Program-made: the position numbers and the translations under genes
In this document: piece after piece, positions 42,453-52,100 of the stretch
Layout: each line of letters opens with the position of its first letter
Numbering within the stretch: the stretch's first letter is position 1
NCBI RefSeq assembly: GCF_021277265.1
Contig: NZ_JAJSOH010000001.1
Location: 558,001 to 622,000 of the forward strand
Length of the DNA: 64,000 nucleotides
Reading direction: 5' to 3'
Origin: Kineosporia rhizophila
GTDB lineage: Bacteria > Actinomycetota > Actinomycetes > Actinomycetales > Kineosporiaceae
Notes under the pieces: generated by a model
What the model saw: only the letters and a program-made list of their open reading frames with translations
Told to the model about the DNA's origin: nothing
The model's database searches: none

Positions 42453-43370
42453 GTGGGCTACTCCAATCAGGCGACCAGCACGGGCAGACGCCCAAGGGCA
42501 GGTGCTCGGACCTATGACTTCCGCCGGCCGGTCAGGCTGGCCCGGGAGGATGCCCACCTGCTGAAGGTCGCGATGCAGACCTTCGGCCGGCAGGCAACCA
42601 CCGTGCTGACGACCAGTCTCCGTGCGGTCAGCGTGCTCAGCCTCGTGCAGGTCGAGGAGATGAGTTACGACGAGTTCCTGTCGGGGCTGCCCGAGGCGAG
42701 CGTCTGCGCCGTGATGTCGCTGGAACCGTTGCAGGGCAAGGCGCTGATGAGTCTCGACCTCAGCAACCTGATGGTCATGATCGACCATCTGCTGGGCGGC
42801 AGCGGGGTCGACGAGCAACCCGAGCGTCCGCTGACCGACATCGAGCAGACGCTGGTCCGGCACCTGCTGGGCCGGGCGCTGCGCGAGTTCGCCTACGCGC
42901 TCGAGCCGATCGCGGTCACCCGGCCGCAGCTGCTCACGCTGGAGAGCAACGCGCAGTTCGTGCAGGCGGCCGCGGCCACCGACCCGGTGATCGTGGCCCG
43001 CATGCAGCTGGCAGTGGGTGAGCGGGTCAGCACGATGGACCTGTGCATGCCCTACGCCATGCTGCAGCCGGCCCTCGAGCAGGCCACCCGGTCGCAGGAC
43101 CGCGGTGAGAAGCAGAAGCAGCGCAGTGCGGCGGCCGCCAAGACCACCCAGCGGCTGAACGACGTCGAGGTCGACGTCTCGATCCGCTTCGACCCGCTGC
43201 GGATGAGCTCCTCGCAGATCGGCCGGCTGGCCGTGGGTGACGTGGTCAGCCTGGGGCACCGCACGTCCAAGCCGCTGGAGGTCACTTCGGCGTCCTCCAC
43301 GTTCGGCTACGCGATCCCCGGCGCCAGCGGCAAGCAGCTGGCGGCTCTGATCGTCGATCCGGAGCAGTAA
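42453..43370 (+). CDS. fliM: Flagellar motor switch protein FliM
   Basis: 305 aa, C-ring middle. The core begins TYDFRRPVRLAREDAHLLKV at residue 20; GG-G motif LLGGSGVDEQPERPLTDIEQ; C-terminal SpoA domain DVEVDVSIRFDPLRMSSSQI. The usual N-terminal CheY-binding EIDALL-type motif is missing: only about 20 Arg/Ser/Thr-rich residues precede the core. The GTG at 42453 has no ribosome site and lies just past a promoter-like sequence. Confidence 0.93.
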   Translation: MGYSNQATSTGRRPRAGARTYDFRRPVRLAREDAHLLKVAMQTFGRQATTVLTTSLRAVSVLSLVQVEEMSYDEFLSGLPEASVCAVMSLEPLQGKALMSLDLSNLMVMIDHLLGGSGVDEQPERPLTDIEQTLVRHLLGRALREFAYALEPIAVTRPQLLTLESNAQFVQAAAATDPVIVARMQLAVGERVSTMDLCMPYAMLQPALEQATRSQDRGEKQKQRSAAAAKTTQRLNDVEVDVSIRFDPLRMSSSQIGRLAVGDVVSLGHRTSKPLEVTSASSTFGYAIPGASGKQLAALIVDPEQ

Positions 43371-43395
43371 CTTCGCGGAAGTTCACTCAGTCAGC

Positions 43396-43423
43396 TCAAT
43401 CGACGCAGGGATGCGGCCGAGAA
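43396..43423 (+). promoter_or_regulatory. FliA-type promoter of fliN-O-P-Q-R-flhB
   Basis: TCAA (43396-43399), 16-bp spacer, GCCGAGAA (43416-43423), 50 bp before fliN. A small hairpin AACTTC-GCG-GAAGTT (43369-43383) at the fliM stop precedes it. Confidence 0.65.
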
Positions 43424-43473
43424 GGCAGGGAAGCCACCTCGACATCTGACTCATCGCACACCGAGGACCCCTC

Positions 43474-44268
43474 ATGTCTTTCTCAGCCTCACCCATGGTT
43501 CCCGAGCAGCGCACAGGCGATGCCGGCAACCGGGACGCAGTGGCCCAGGCCGCGATCGGGGCCGTGCGGGAAGCCCTGCCGCAGATCCCCTCGGCCTCGC
43601 CGCTGACCATCGGCGAACCGGTCGCGGACCCGGCCCAGGCCGTCCTGCCCGATCCGGCCGGCGCCGCGATCACGGCCTTCCTCTCCGGCGGGGTCGAGGG
43701 CAAGGTGCTCCTGGTCGTCGGTCAGGAGCTGGTCGACGCCCTGGCCGGCACCCCGTTCGGCTCGCTCGAGCCGGCCCAGGCCCTGCGCCCGGCGCTGGAC
43801 TCGATCGCCAGTTCGCTGGGCGGCCGGCTGGACGGTGACCCCACCGCCACCCCGGTCGAGCAGTGCCTGGAGGTGCTCAACGGCGGCACCACGGTGATCC
43901 TGCCGCTGGCCGGGCCGGAGGGCAGCACCACCGCGCTGGTCGGGCTCTCGATCACGCAGATGGCGCCCTCCGCCCCCGCTGCTCCGGCCGCCTTCGGCGC
44001 CCGGCCCAGCTCCGGCGGCAACAGCTGGGGCATCGAGATGCTGCGCGACGTCGAGATGGAGGTGACCTGCGAGCTGGGCCGCACCCGGATGTCGGTGCGG
44101 CAGCTGCTCGCCCTGGCCCCCGGTGACGTGGTCGAGCTCGACCGGCTCGCCGGGTCACCGGCCGACCTGCTGGTCAACGGCACGCTGCTGGCCCGCGGCG
44201 AGGTGGTCGTGGTGGACGAGAGCTTCGGCCTGCGGATCACCGAGATCGTCACCCGGGACGCGACGTGA
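43474..44268 (+). CDS. fliN: Flagellar motor switch protein FliN (with N-terminal CheC-like domain)
   Basis: 264 aa. The C-terminal 75 residues are the SpoA domain (LRDVEMEVTCELGRTRMSVR, LALAPGDVVELDRLAGSPAD, GEVVVVDESFGLRITEI). The N-terminal 170 residues resemble the CheX/CheC-like part of FliY (FLSGGVEGKVLLVVGQELVD; LRPALDSIASSLGG), so the protein is FliY-like in layout but lacks a recognisable CheY-docking peptide. It starts 103 bp after fliM with its own promoter. Confidence 0.88.
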   Translation: MSFSASPMVPEQRTGDAGNRDAVAQAAIGAVREALPQIPSASPLTIGEPVADPAQAVLPDPAGAAITAFLSGGVEGKVLLVVGQELVDALAGTPFGSLEPAQALRPALDSIASSLGGRLDGDPTATPVEQCLEVLNGGTTVILPLAGPEGSTTALVGLSITQMAPSAPAAPAAFGARPSSGGNSWGIEMLRDVEMEVTCELGRTRMSVRQLLALAPGDVVELDRLAGSPADLLVNGTLLARGEVVVVDESFGLRITEIVTRDAT

Positions 44269-45785
44269 TCGGCGACCTGGACCAGCTCGGGCGCGTGGTC
44301 GGCGGCCTGATCGTGGTTCTGATGACGATCGCCCTGGCCGCCCGGCTCGCCCGGCGGGCCGGGGGTGAGAACGGCACCAGCGGCCTGCGGATCGTCGAGC
44401 GGATCGGCCTGTCCCGTGAGGCCAACCTCGCGGTGGTCGAGATCAGCGACCGTAAGCTGCTTCTCGGTGTCACCTCGCAGGGGGTGACGATGCTGGCCGA
44501 CTTCGACGACGCCGACGAGGCGGTCCGGAGCGCAGTCCAGAACGCAGCCCAGAAGCAGCTCACCGGCCGCCGTAGCCGGCGCACCCCGGCCGCCGCCCGG
44601 GCCGGTTCAGCCGGTGCGGTGGCGGATGCCGTGAAGTCGAGTCTGCGTCGTCAGCTCGGCCTCCGGAGCAACCGGCAGGAAGCGGACGAGGCATTCGCCG
44701 GGCGCCGGACCGCCAGGCGCGGGCGTCGGTCGAAGGGCTTCGGCCTCACCCGGCCCACCGCCGTCCCCAACAGCGAGCCAAGTTTCGTGCCCGGTTTCGT
44801 CCCCACCTCGATCAGTGCGCCGGAGAACATCGACGCCGAGGATCTGTTCGAGAGCGAGTTGGCTGCGCAGGAACTTGCCGCAGCCTTCGGCGCCCCGGCG
44901 ACGGAGGCAGAACTGCCACCGTCTCCGGCTGCTGCGGCCTACGCAGAGGAGGAGCTGATGCCTACTCAGCCACAGACCTCCCCTGCGCCGGTAGACGCAC
45001 TGCTCATCGACGTCCGTGATTTGACCGATGCACCCCACTACACCGACCTCGACACCCTCGAGCCGGACCCACTGGACCCGACCGTCCCGGTGCTCGCCTT
45101 CGAACCGGACCACCCGGCTCAGTCTGCCGAGTTGCTGCTCGAATCCGAGCGTCCGGTGCGCCGTTCCGGTCGCCGGGCGGCCGGACCGCCCCGCGATCCC
45201 GGTCCCCTCACCCGGGCCCAGAACCGCGCCTCGCTGCGGGACACTCCCGCCGAGGACGAGCCTCTGCCTCTGCCGGACGGCCTTCAGGTGGACGAGTTCC
45301 CCGACTTGGCCAGCGCCCTGCGCGCCGCCGGCCGGACCACGGCCGAGCCCGAACCGGAACCCGCACCGCAGCCGACGCCGCTCCCGAGCGCCGAGGTGAC
45401 CGGAAGGCGGGCTTTCGTTCCCGACAGCCCGGCCGCCCTGATCCAGAGGACCACGGAGTCACTGCCGGAACGTACTGCCCGACAGGTAGCTGCTTTCCAG
45501 GCCGAGGCCTACCCCGGTCGTCGGGCCGCAGGCCAGCCCGAGCGGCGGCTGCGCCCCCAGCGTCAGCCTCAGGAGCCGGTGCCGGTGCCGGTGCCGGGCC
45601 AGGGGCGCCGAGTGGCCCAGCCCCAGGACCAGTCTGCGGACCATCAGCCCGCCCATGTCGCGAGCCGGCCCTCGGGCCGACGGTCCCAGGAGCTGAACCC
45701 GCAGGTGAACGGATCGGTGTTGTCGCCCAGGACGTGGCGGCAGGGAGTCGACGCGCTGCGCGACCTGACCGTCCGGCGAGGCTGA
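44265..45785 (+). CDS. fliO: Flagellar biosynthesis protein FliO with long disordered tail
   Basis: 506 aa. Residues 1-90 are FliO: TM (VVGGLIVVLMTIALAARLA) then LRIVERIGLSREANLAVVEI and KLLLGVTSQGVTMLADF. The rest, about 400 residues, is Arg/Pro/Glu-rich with no fold recognised; typical FliO is 100-250 aa. FliO helps assemble the FliP ring. The GTG overlaps the fliN stop by 4 bp. Confidence 0.85.
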   Translation: MIGDLDQLGRVVGGLIVVLMTIALAARLARRAGGENGTSGLRIVERIGLSREANLAVVEISDRKLLLGVTSQGVTMLADFDDADEAVRSAVQNAAQKQLTGRRSRRTPAAARAGSAGAVADAVKSSLRRQLGLRSNRQEADEAFAGRRTARRGRRSKGFGLTRPTAVPNSEPSFVPGFVPTSISAPENIDAEDLFESELAAQELAAAFGAPATEAELPPSPAAAAYAEEELMPTQPQTSPAPVDALLIDVRDLTDAPHYTDLDTLEPDPLDPTVPVLAFEPDHPAQSAELLLESERPVRRSGRRAAGPPRDPGPLTRAQNRASLRDTPAEDEPLPLPDGLQVDEFPDLASALRAAGRTTAEPEPEPAPQPTPLPSAEVTGRRAFVPDSPAALIQRTTESLPERTARQVAAFQAEAYPGRRAAGQPERRLRPQRQPQEPVPVPVPGQGRRVAQPQDQSADHQPAHVASRPSGRRSQELNPQVNGSVLSPRTWRQGVDALRDLTVRRG

Positions 45786-45787
45786 CC

Positions 45788-46675
45788 ATGGACGGCCGTT
45801 CCCCACGGAAGGTGGGGGAACCTCCCGGAGCCAGAGGCGTTGGGGGACTACGACCCGCACTCCGGCTGCTCGCCGGCCTGGTGTTCGGCGTGGCCTTCCT
45901 TCTGCTGCAGGTGCCTTCGGCCCAGGCCGCTCCGGTCTCCGAGACACCGGCCGTGAGTGTGGCTGCCGTACAAGCCGTGAGTGTGACTGCTGTACAGGCC
46001 AACACGGTCGAGCCGGGCGACAACGACGTCACCGTCAGCGTTCCCGGTCAGCGCAGCCAGGTGCTGTCGATCATCATCCTGGTCACCCTGATCGGGGTCG
46101 CTCCATCACTCCTGCTGCTGTGCACCTCGTTCACCAAGATCGTGGTGGTGCTGTCGCTGACCCGCAGCGCCCTGGGCACCCCCTCGGTACCGCCGAACCA
46201 GGTGCTGGTCGGTCTGGCCCTGTTCCTCTCTCTCTTCATCATGGGCCCGACCGCCGACGCCATCAACGAGGCGGCCATCCAGCCCTACAGCGCCGGCGAC
46301 CTCAACGCCACCGAGGCCTACCGGGCCGGTACCGACCCGATGCGCGAGTTCATGCTGCGGTTCACCCGCGACGAGGAACTGGCGCTGATGACCAAGGCGG
46401 CCGACCTGCCCCTGCCGGAGAACCGGGAGACCGTCGAGCTCCGCACCCTGGTACCGGCTTTCGTGCTCAGCGAGCTGCGCGGTGCGTTCATCATCGGGTT
46501 CGTCATCTTCATCCCGTTCCTGGTGATCGACATCGTGGTCAGCGCGATCCTGATGTCGCTGGGTATGGTCATGCTGCCTCCGGCGCTCGTCTCGCTGCCG
46601 TTCAAGCTGCTGCTGTTCGTGCTGGTCGACGGTTGGACGCTGATCGTGACCACCCTGATCGGCAGCTATCGCTAG
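45788..46675 (+). CDS. fliP: Flagellar export gate protein FliP
   Basis: 295 aa. Signal peptide (LLAGLVFGVAFLLLQVPSAQA) then a short Val/Ala linker with a direct repeat, then SIIILVTLIGVAPSLLLLCTSFTKIVVVLSLTR, NQVLVGLALFLSLFIMGPT and FIIGFVIFIPFLVIDIVVSA-type helices. Core of the FliPQR gate. The ATG at 45788 begins the signal peptide, 3 bp after fliO. Confidence 0.96.
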   Translation: MDGRSPRKVGEPPGARGVGGLRPALRLLAGLVFGVAFLLLQVPSAQAAPVSETPAVSVAAVQAVSVTAVQANTVEPGDNDVTVSVPGQRSQVLSIIILVTLIGVAPSLLLLCTSFTKIVVVLSLTRSALGTPSVPPNQVLVGLALFLSLFIMGPTADAINEAAIQPYSAGDLNATEAYRAGTDPMREFMLRFTRDEELALMTKAADLPLPENRETVELRTLVPAFVLSELRGAFIIGFVIFIPFLVIDIVVSAILMSLGMVMLPPALVSLPFKLLLFVLVDGWTLIVTTLIGSYR

Positions 46676-46717
46676 CGCCCGTTCCCCCCTGCCCGATCCC
46701 CGACCCGGAGGCGCGTT

Positions 46718-46987
46718 ATGGAAGACACGATCATCCAGATCGTCGCGGCCGCCCTGCTCACCGCGACCAAGGTGGCCGGCCCCGTGCTGGGCGCGACCCT
46801 GGGGGTCGGGCTGGTGCTGTCGATCGTCCAGTCCGCCACCCAGATCCAGGAACAGACCCTGACCTTCGTGCCCAAGCTGGTGGTGACCGCGGTCGTCCTG
46901 GTGCTCACCGGGGGCTGGTGCCTGAAGACGCTGGAGGGCTTCACCCGGGAACTGTTCGCCATGGTCCCCAATCTGCTCAACAGCTGA
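46718..46987 (+). CDS. fliQ: Flagellar export gate protein FliQ
   Basis: 89 aa, standard size, two TM hairpin: IIQIVAAALLTATKVAGPVL and GVGLVLSIVQSATQIQEQTL, then FVPKLVVTAVVLVLTGGWCL. Part of the FliPQR gate. It follows fliP by 42 bp with GGAGG upstream. Confidence 0.96.
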   Translation: MEDTIIQIVAAALLTATKVAGPVLGATLGVGLVLSIVQSATQIQEQTLTFVPKLVVTAVVLVLTGGWCLKTLEGFTRELFAMVPNLLNS

Positions 46988-46996
46988 GAAGGCCCT

Positions 46997-47758
46997 GTGG
47001 ACCTCGGTTTCGCCACGCTGACGCTCTCGGGCTACCTGCTCGCCCTGGGCCGGGTCGTCGGCTTCGTCCTGATCGCCCCGCCGTTCAACACCCGGGCGAT
47101 GCCCAGCCAGGTGCGGGCGACGACGGCGTTCGCCCTGGCGATCCCGATGTCCACCTGGACCGTCCGGCAGGCCCCGCCGCTCGGCTCGGGCGCGATGATC
47201 GGGCAGATGCTGCTGCAGATGCTGCTCGGGGTGGCGCTCGGCTACTTCGTGCTGATGGCGGTGGCCGCGATCCAGACCATCGGTGACTTCATCGACCTGG
47301 CCGGTGGTTTCAGCATCACCCAGGGCCTGGACCCGCTGTCGATGGTGCAGAGCTCGGTGATGGGCCGGCTGCACCAGCTGATCGCGATCACCCTGCTGTT
47401 CGCCGCCGACGGCCACCTGGTGATCCTCACCGGGCTGTCGCGCACCTTCGAGATCTCGGCCCTGGCCCGGATGGACCTGGCCCTGGTGGCCGAGACCCTG
47501 ACGAAGATGCTGGCCACCATGTTCGTCTCGGCGATCCAGGTGACCGCGCCGATCCTCGCCGCCCTGCTGATCGCCGACGTGGCCCTGGGTCTGCTCACCC
47601 GCGCCGCCCCCGCCCTGAACGCCTTCGCCCTGGCCTTCCCGCTGAAGATCATCCTCAGCCTGTTCCTGATCGGGCTGATCCTCGTGCAGATCCCGGGCAC
47701 GCTGGAGAACTTCGTCAACACCGCGGGCCTGGCCATGATCCGCCTGGTCGGGGGGTGA
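46997..47758 (+). CDS. fliR: Flagellar export gate protein FliR
   Basis: 253 aa, polytopic. N-terminal LALGRVVGFVLIAPPFNTRA with MPSQVRATTAFALAI, then MLLQMLLGVALGYFVLMAVA and FALAFPLKIILSLFLIGLIL. Last gate subunit, binding FlhB. GTG start 9 bp after fliQ. Confidence 0.95.
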   Translation: MDLGFATLTLSGYLLALGRVVGFVLIAPPFNTRAMPSQVRATTAFALAIPMSTWTVRQAPPLGSGAMIGQMLLQMLLGVALGYFVLMAVAAIQTIGDFIDLAGGFSITQGLDPLSMVQSSVMGRLHQLIAITLLFAADGHLVILTGLSRTFEISALARMDLALVAETLTKMLATMFVSAIQVTAPILAALLIADVALGLLTRAAPALNAFALAFPLKIILSLFLIGLILVQIPGTLENFVNTAGLAMIRLVGG

Positions 47759-47767
47759 GGTCCCGAC

Positions 47768-48937
47768 ATGGCCGGTGACAAGGACGGCAAGACCGAGAAG
47801 CCGACCGAGAAGAAGATCAAGGACGCCCGTAAGGAAGGGCAGTTCCCCCGCTCCCAGGACTTCGGCACCTGGGCCTCGCTGGCCGCGGCGGTCGCGGTGA
47901 TGCCGTTCAGCGTGGACCTGACCAACGAGCGGGTCCGGGCGATGCTGACCGACCTGCCGGCGATCGCCAGGGACCCGAGCCTGCCCCGGGCCTACGAGGT
48001 GATGAACCAGATCCCGATGGCGGTGCTGATCGGGGCCGCCCCGATGTGCCTGGCCTCGATGCTGACCGCCTTCGTGGCCACCGCCATGCAGGGCTTCTAT
48101 CCCAGCGCGAAGGTGCTGCAACCGAAGTTCAGCCGGATGAACCCGTTACAGGGCCTGAAGCGGATGTTCGGGATGAAGGCGGCCTGGGAGGCCCTGAAGG
48201 CCTTGCTGAAGGTGGTCGTCCTGGCCACCGTGGTCTGGATCATCGGCCAGGACCTGGTCGCCCAGCTGATCGGCCAGGGCATCCTGCCGCTGATGGCCAC
48301 GGCCGAGATGGCCGCCGCCGACATCCGCAAGCTGGTCTTCGTGGCAGCCGGCTCGGGTCTGGTGCTGGCCATGGCCGACTACTTCTACCAGCGTCACGAT
48401 GTCATGAAGCAGCTCATGATGACGCCGAAGGACATCAAGGACGAGTACAAGCAGCAAGAGGGCGACCCGATGCTGAAGGGGGCGATCCGGCAGAAGCAGA
48501 TGGCCATGTCCCGCAACCGGATGATGGCCGAGGTGGGCGACGCGAACGTCGTGCTGACCAACCCGACGCACCTGGCGATCGCCCTGAAGTACGAGTCCGG
48601 CAAGGGCGCCCCGAAGGTGGTGGCCAAGGGGTCGGGCTCGGTCGCGGCCGCGATCCGGCAGCTCGCCAAGGAGCACCGGGTCCCCGTGGTGGAGGACAAG
48701 CCCCTGGCCCGCGCCCTGTTCCGGGTCTGCGAGATCGGCGAGGAGATCCCGGCCGAGCTGTACATGGCGGTCGCCCGGATCCTGGCGTTCGTGATGCAGG
48801 CCGGCAAGCCCGGCCGCAATGCCGCAACCCGGAAACCGCCTACCAAGATCCCGGTTCCGGACGTCCTGCCCACCCGGGCCGAGCTCAATGCACGCCGCCG
48901 TCGGGAGATCAGCGAGGCGCGCCGAGCGCCGCGCTGA
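47768..48937 (+). CDS. flhB: Flagellar export switch protein FlhB
   Basis: 389 aa. N-terminal GKTEKPTEKKIKDARKEGQF, four TMs, then the autocleavage motif N265-PTH in VVLTNPTHLAIALKYESGKG. The C-terminal domain (KEHRVPVVEDKPLARALFRV) gates substrate class with FliK. About 40 extra basic residues follow the usual end. Confidence 0.96.
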   Translation: MAGDKDGKTEKPTEKKIKDARKEGQFPRSQDFGTWASLAAAVAVMPFSVDLTNERVRAMLTDLPAIARDPSLPRAYEVMNQIPMAVLIGAAPMCLASMLTAFVATAMQGFYPSAKVLQPKFSRMNPLQGLKRMFGMKAAWEALKALLKVVVLATVVWIIGQDLVAQLIGQGILPLMATAEMAAADIRKLVFVAAGSGLVLAMADYFYQRHDVMKQLMMTPKDIKDEYKQQEGDPMLKGAIRQKQMAMSRNRMMAEVGDANVVLTNPTHLAIALKYESGKGAPKVVAKGSGSVAAAIRQLAKEHRVPVVEDKPLARALFRVCEIGEEIPAELYMAVARILAFVMQAGKPGRNAATRKPPTKIPVPDVLPTRAELNARRRREISEARRAPR

Positions 48938-49132
48938 TTCTTCCCCGGCCGCAAGGCAAGTCCCCCGTCTGTGCGGCGTAAACCACCACCCCGGGGCAAT
49001 TTCACCGCTTCTCGCGTAGATCTTTTTGAACACGCCGCGAGTAATCCCAAGCATGTAATTACAGCGCTACCTAGAGTGCCCGATCGACCGGGATCGAGAG
49101 GGTCCTGGCTATCAGGTAGCGGGGGCGCCTCA
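48938..49132. promoter_or_regulatory. Relatively AT-rich upstream region of the TIG-repeat gene
   Basis: 195 bp gap. The section around 49000-49070 is distinctly richer in A/T (TAGATCTTTTTGAACAC; CATGTAATTACAGCG) than anything nearby, as at a promoter. No FliA-type element fits, so this gene may be under a different sigma factor. Confidence 0.4.
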
Positions 49133-52100
49133 ATGCGTGTCTTGACACGGAACAGTACGAACCCAGGCGGGGGGCCGCTTTTCGGCGGTCCCGTCCGTTT
49201 CCGCCGCAGACGAGGGGTGGCGCAGGTCGTGGCCGGCCTGCTCGTCGCCGGTGGAGGACTGCCGGCCGCGGCCGCCTCGGCATCGGCCGCACCCGAGGCG
49301 GCTGTCTCCTCGGCGGTGGGGAAGCCGTCGAAAGACAGCGAAAAAGACTCCAAGGTAAGCAAGAAGGACATCAAGGCGGCCGCCGACGGCTCCACCGCCG
49401 CCTCGTCCTACGGCGTCTTCGCCAACGTGTCGCTGCTCGGAGCAGTCGGCATCGGCACCGGGCAGACGCCGAAGTCGGACTGGCCGGCCGGGCCCGCGCA
49501 GGCCACCACGGCCAAGGTCGCGGTCACCGGACTGCTCTCCACCGGTGCGGTGACCACCACCGCCGAGGGTGACGACCTGAAGGACACCGCCAAGGCGACG
49601 AGTTCGGTCGCCGGGCTGGGCACCGGCACCGGCCTGCAGGGCCTGCAGGCGGTGACCGCCGACGTGATCGGCTCCAGCTGCCTCGGCGACGCCGGTGGCG
49701 TCACCGCCACCACCACCGTGACCGGCCTGAAGCTGAACGGCGTCCTGAACACGTCGGTCCCCGCCAACCCGGCCCCGAACACGGTCATCGACATCCTGGG
49801 TCTGGGCAAGCTGCACCTGAACGAGCAGACCCGCACCACCACCGGGGGGAAGACCCGGCTCGCCACCAACGCGCTGCGGCTGCAGCTGCTGGGCGGCGCG
49901 CTCAGCGCGGTCGGCCAGGGTGACGTGATCGTCGGCCACACCGAGTGCCTGACCACCGACGCCGTGACCCCCACGGCCGGCAGCCTCACGCCGACCAGCG
50001 GCCCGGCCAACGGCGGCACCGAGGTCCGGATCACCGGTAGCGGCTTCCGCGGCGCCACCGGCGTCCGTTTCGGCGCCAAGACCGCCGGTTTCACCATCGA
50101 CAGCCCGACCCAGATCACCGCGATCGCCCCGGACGGCACCGGTTCGGTCAACGTCCAGGTGATCACCCCGGCCGGGACCGGCACCGCCTCCGGGCAGTAC
50201 ACCTACGTGGCGGCCCCGGCGGTCACCGGGGTCAGCCCGGCGACCGGCCCACCGGGAGGCGGCACCACGGTGACGATCTCGGGCAGCGGCTTCTCCAGCG
50301 GCTCGACGGTCAAGTTCGGCACCGCCGACGCCACCGGGGTCACGGTCAACAGCCCGACCTCGATCACCGCCACGGCCCCGGCCGGCACCGGTAGCCAGTT
50401 CGTCACGGTGACCAACTCGGGCGGCACCTCGGCCCAGACCAACGACGCCGTGTTCAGCTACGTCGGGGTTCCCACGGTCGGCTCGATCACGCCCGGCCGG
50501 GGCCCGGTCGCCGGTGGTACCGCGGTCTCCCTGAGCGGTACCAACTTCACCAACGCCAGTGTCGTGCTGGTCGACGGAACCCCGGTTCCGACCACCTACG
50601 ACAGCTCGACCGGACTGAGCTTCGTCACCCCGCAGCACGCCGCCGGCACCGCCACGATCACCGTGCGCACCGGTTCGGGGGGCGGCGCGGTGGCCGGCAC
50701 CGGCAGCGCGACCTTTACCTACGGCAGCCCGACGGTCTCCAACCTGGCCCCGGGCAACGGCTCGATCCTGGGCGGCACGTCGGTGACGGTCACCGGGACC
50801 AACCTCGACCAGGTCACCTCGGTGGACGTGGGCAACGCGGCGGGCACCATCACCGCCCAGTCGAACGACGGCACCAGCCTGACCTTCACCACGCCGGCCA
50901 ACCTGAGCGTGGGCACCGTGACGGTCACGCTCAACGGCCCCGGCTCGACCACCACCAACGCCGGCCCGTTCGCCTACCAGCTCGCCGGCCTGCCGCCGAT
51001 CGCGGTGACGATGAACCCGTCCACCGGCCCGATCGCCGGCGGCACCCCGGTCACCATCACCAGCCTCAACCTGGTCGGGACCCCGATCGGGGTGGACTTC
51101 GGGGGCGTGCCGGGGACGAACTTCTCCTGGGACGGGCTCACCATCTCGGTGACCTCGCCGCAGACCACCAACCCCGGTGACGTGGGTGTGGCCATCCGCT
51201 ACAGCGGCGGGGTCACCCAGAGCATCGTGGCCAACACCTTCACCTACACGGCCGCGGCCGCGTCGGTCGGGTCGCTCAGCCCCAGCGCGGGCCCGGCGAC
51301 CGGTGGCACCACGGTCACGGTCACGGGTTCCGGCTTCACCCCCAGCTCCATCGTCTTCGTGGACGGTATGCCGGTGGTGACGACCTTCGTCAACTCGACC
51401 ACCGTGCGCTTCACCTCGCCGCTGCACGCAGCCGGCGCGGCCCCGATCACGGTGCGCACGGGCGGTGTCACGAGCAACGCGGTGAACTTCACCTACGCCG
51501 CCGTCCCGCTCAACGTCGTGGCCCTGCCGCTGACCGGCCCGACCACCGGCGGCACGGCGGTCACCCTCTCCGGTCTCGGCCTGGGTGACGTGGACTCGCT
51601 GGTGATCGGGGGCAACACCGTGAACGCGGGCTCCTTCACCAGCCAGAGCAGCAGCCAGATCGTGTTCGCCACCCCGGCCCACGCGGCCGGCATCGTGACC
51701 GTCACGCTGCAGGGCGACTTCGGCACCAGCCTGCTGCCGAGCCTGTTCGTCTACGCCGCGGCCGCACCCAGCATCACCTCGGTCACTCCCTCCTCGGGCC
51801 CGCTGCAGGGTGGCTTCGACGCCACGCTGACCGGCACCGGCTTCGACAGCACCCTGGCCGTCCTGGTCGGGGGTCTGCCGGCGACCAACATCAGCGTCAA
51901 CGGCGCCGGTACCTCCGCCACCTTCCGGGTGCCGGCCGGTCTGGTGGCCGGGGCGACCAGCATCCTGGTGACCACCACCGGGGGCACCGACACCGTTCCC
52001 TTCACCTACACCGCCTTCGACGGGCAGATCACCGGTATCTCGCCGCTGACCGGCCCGACCACCGGCGGCACCCAGGTGACGATCACCGGTACCGACTTCG

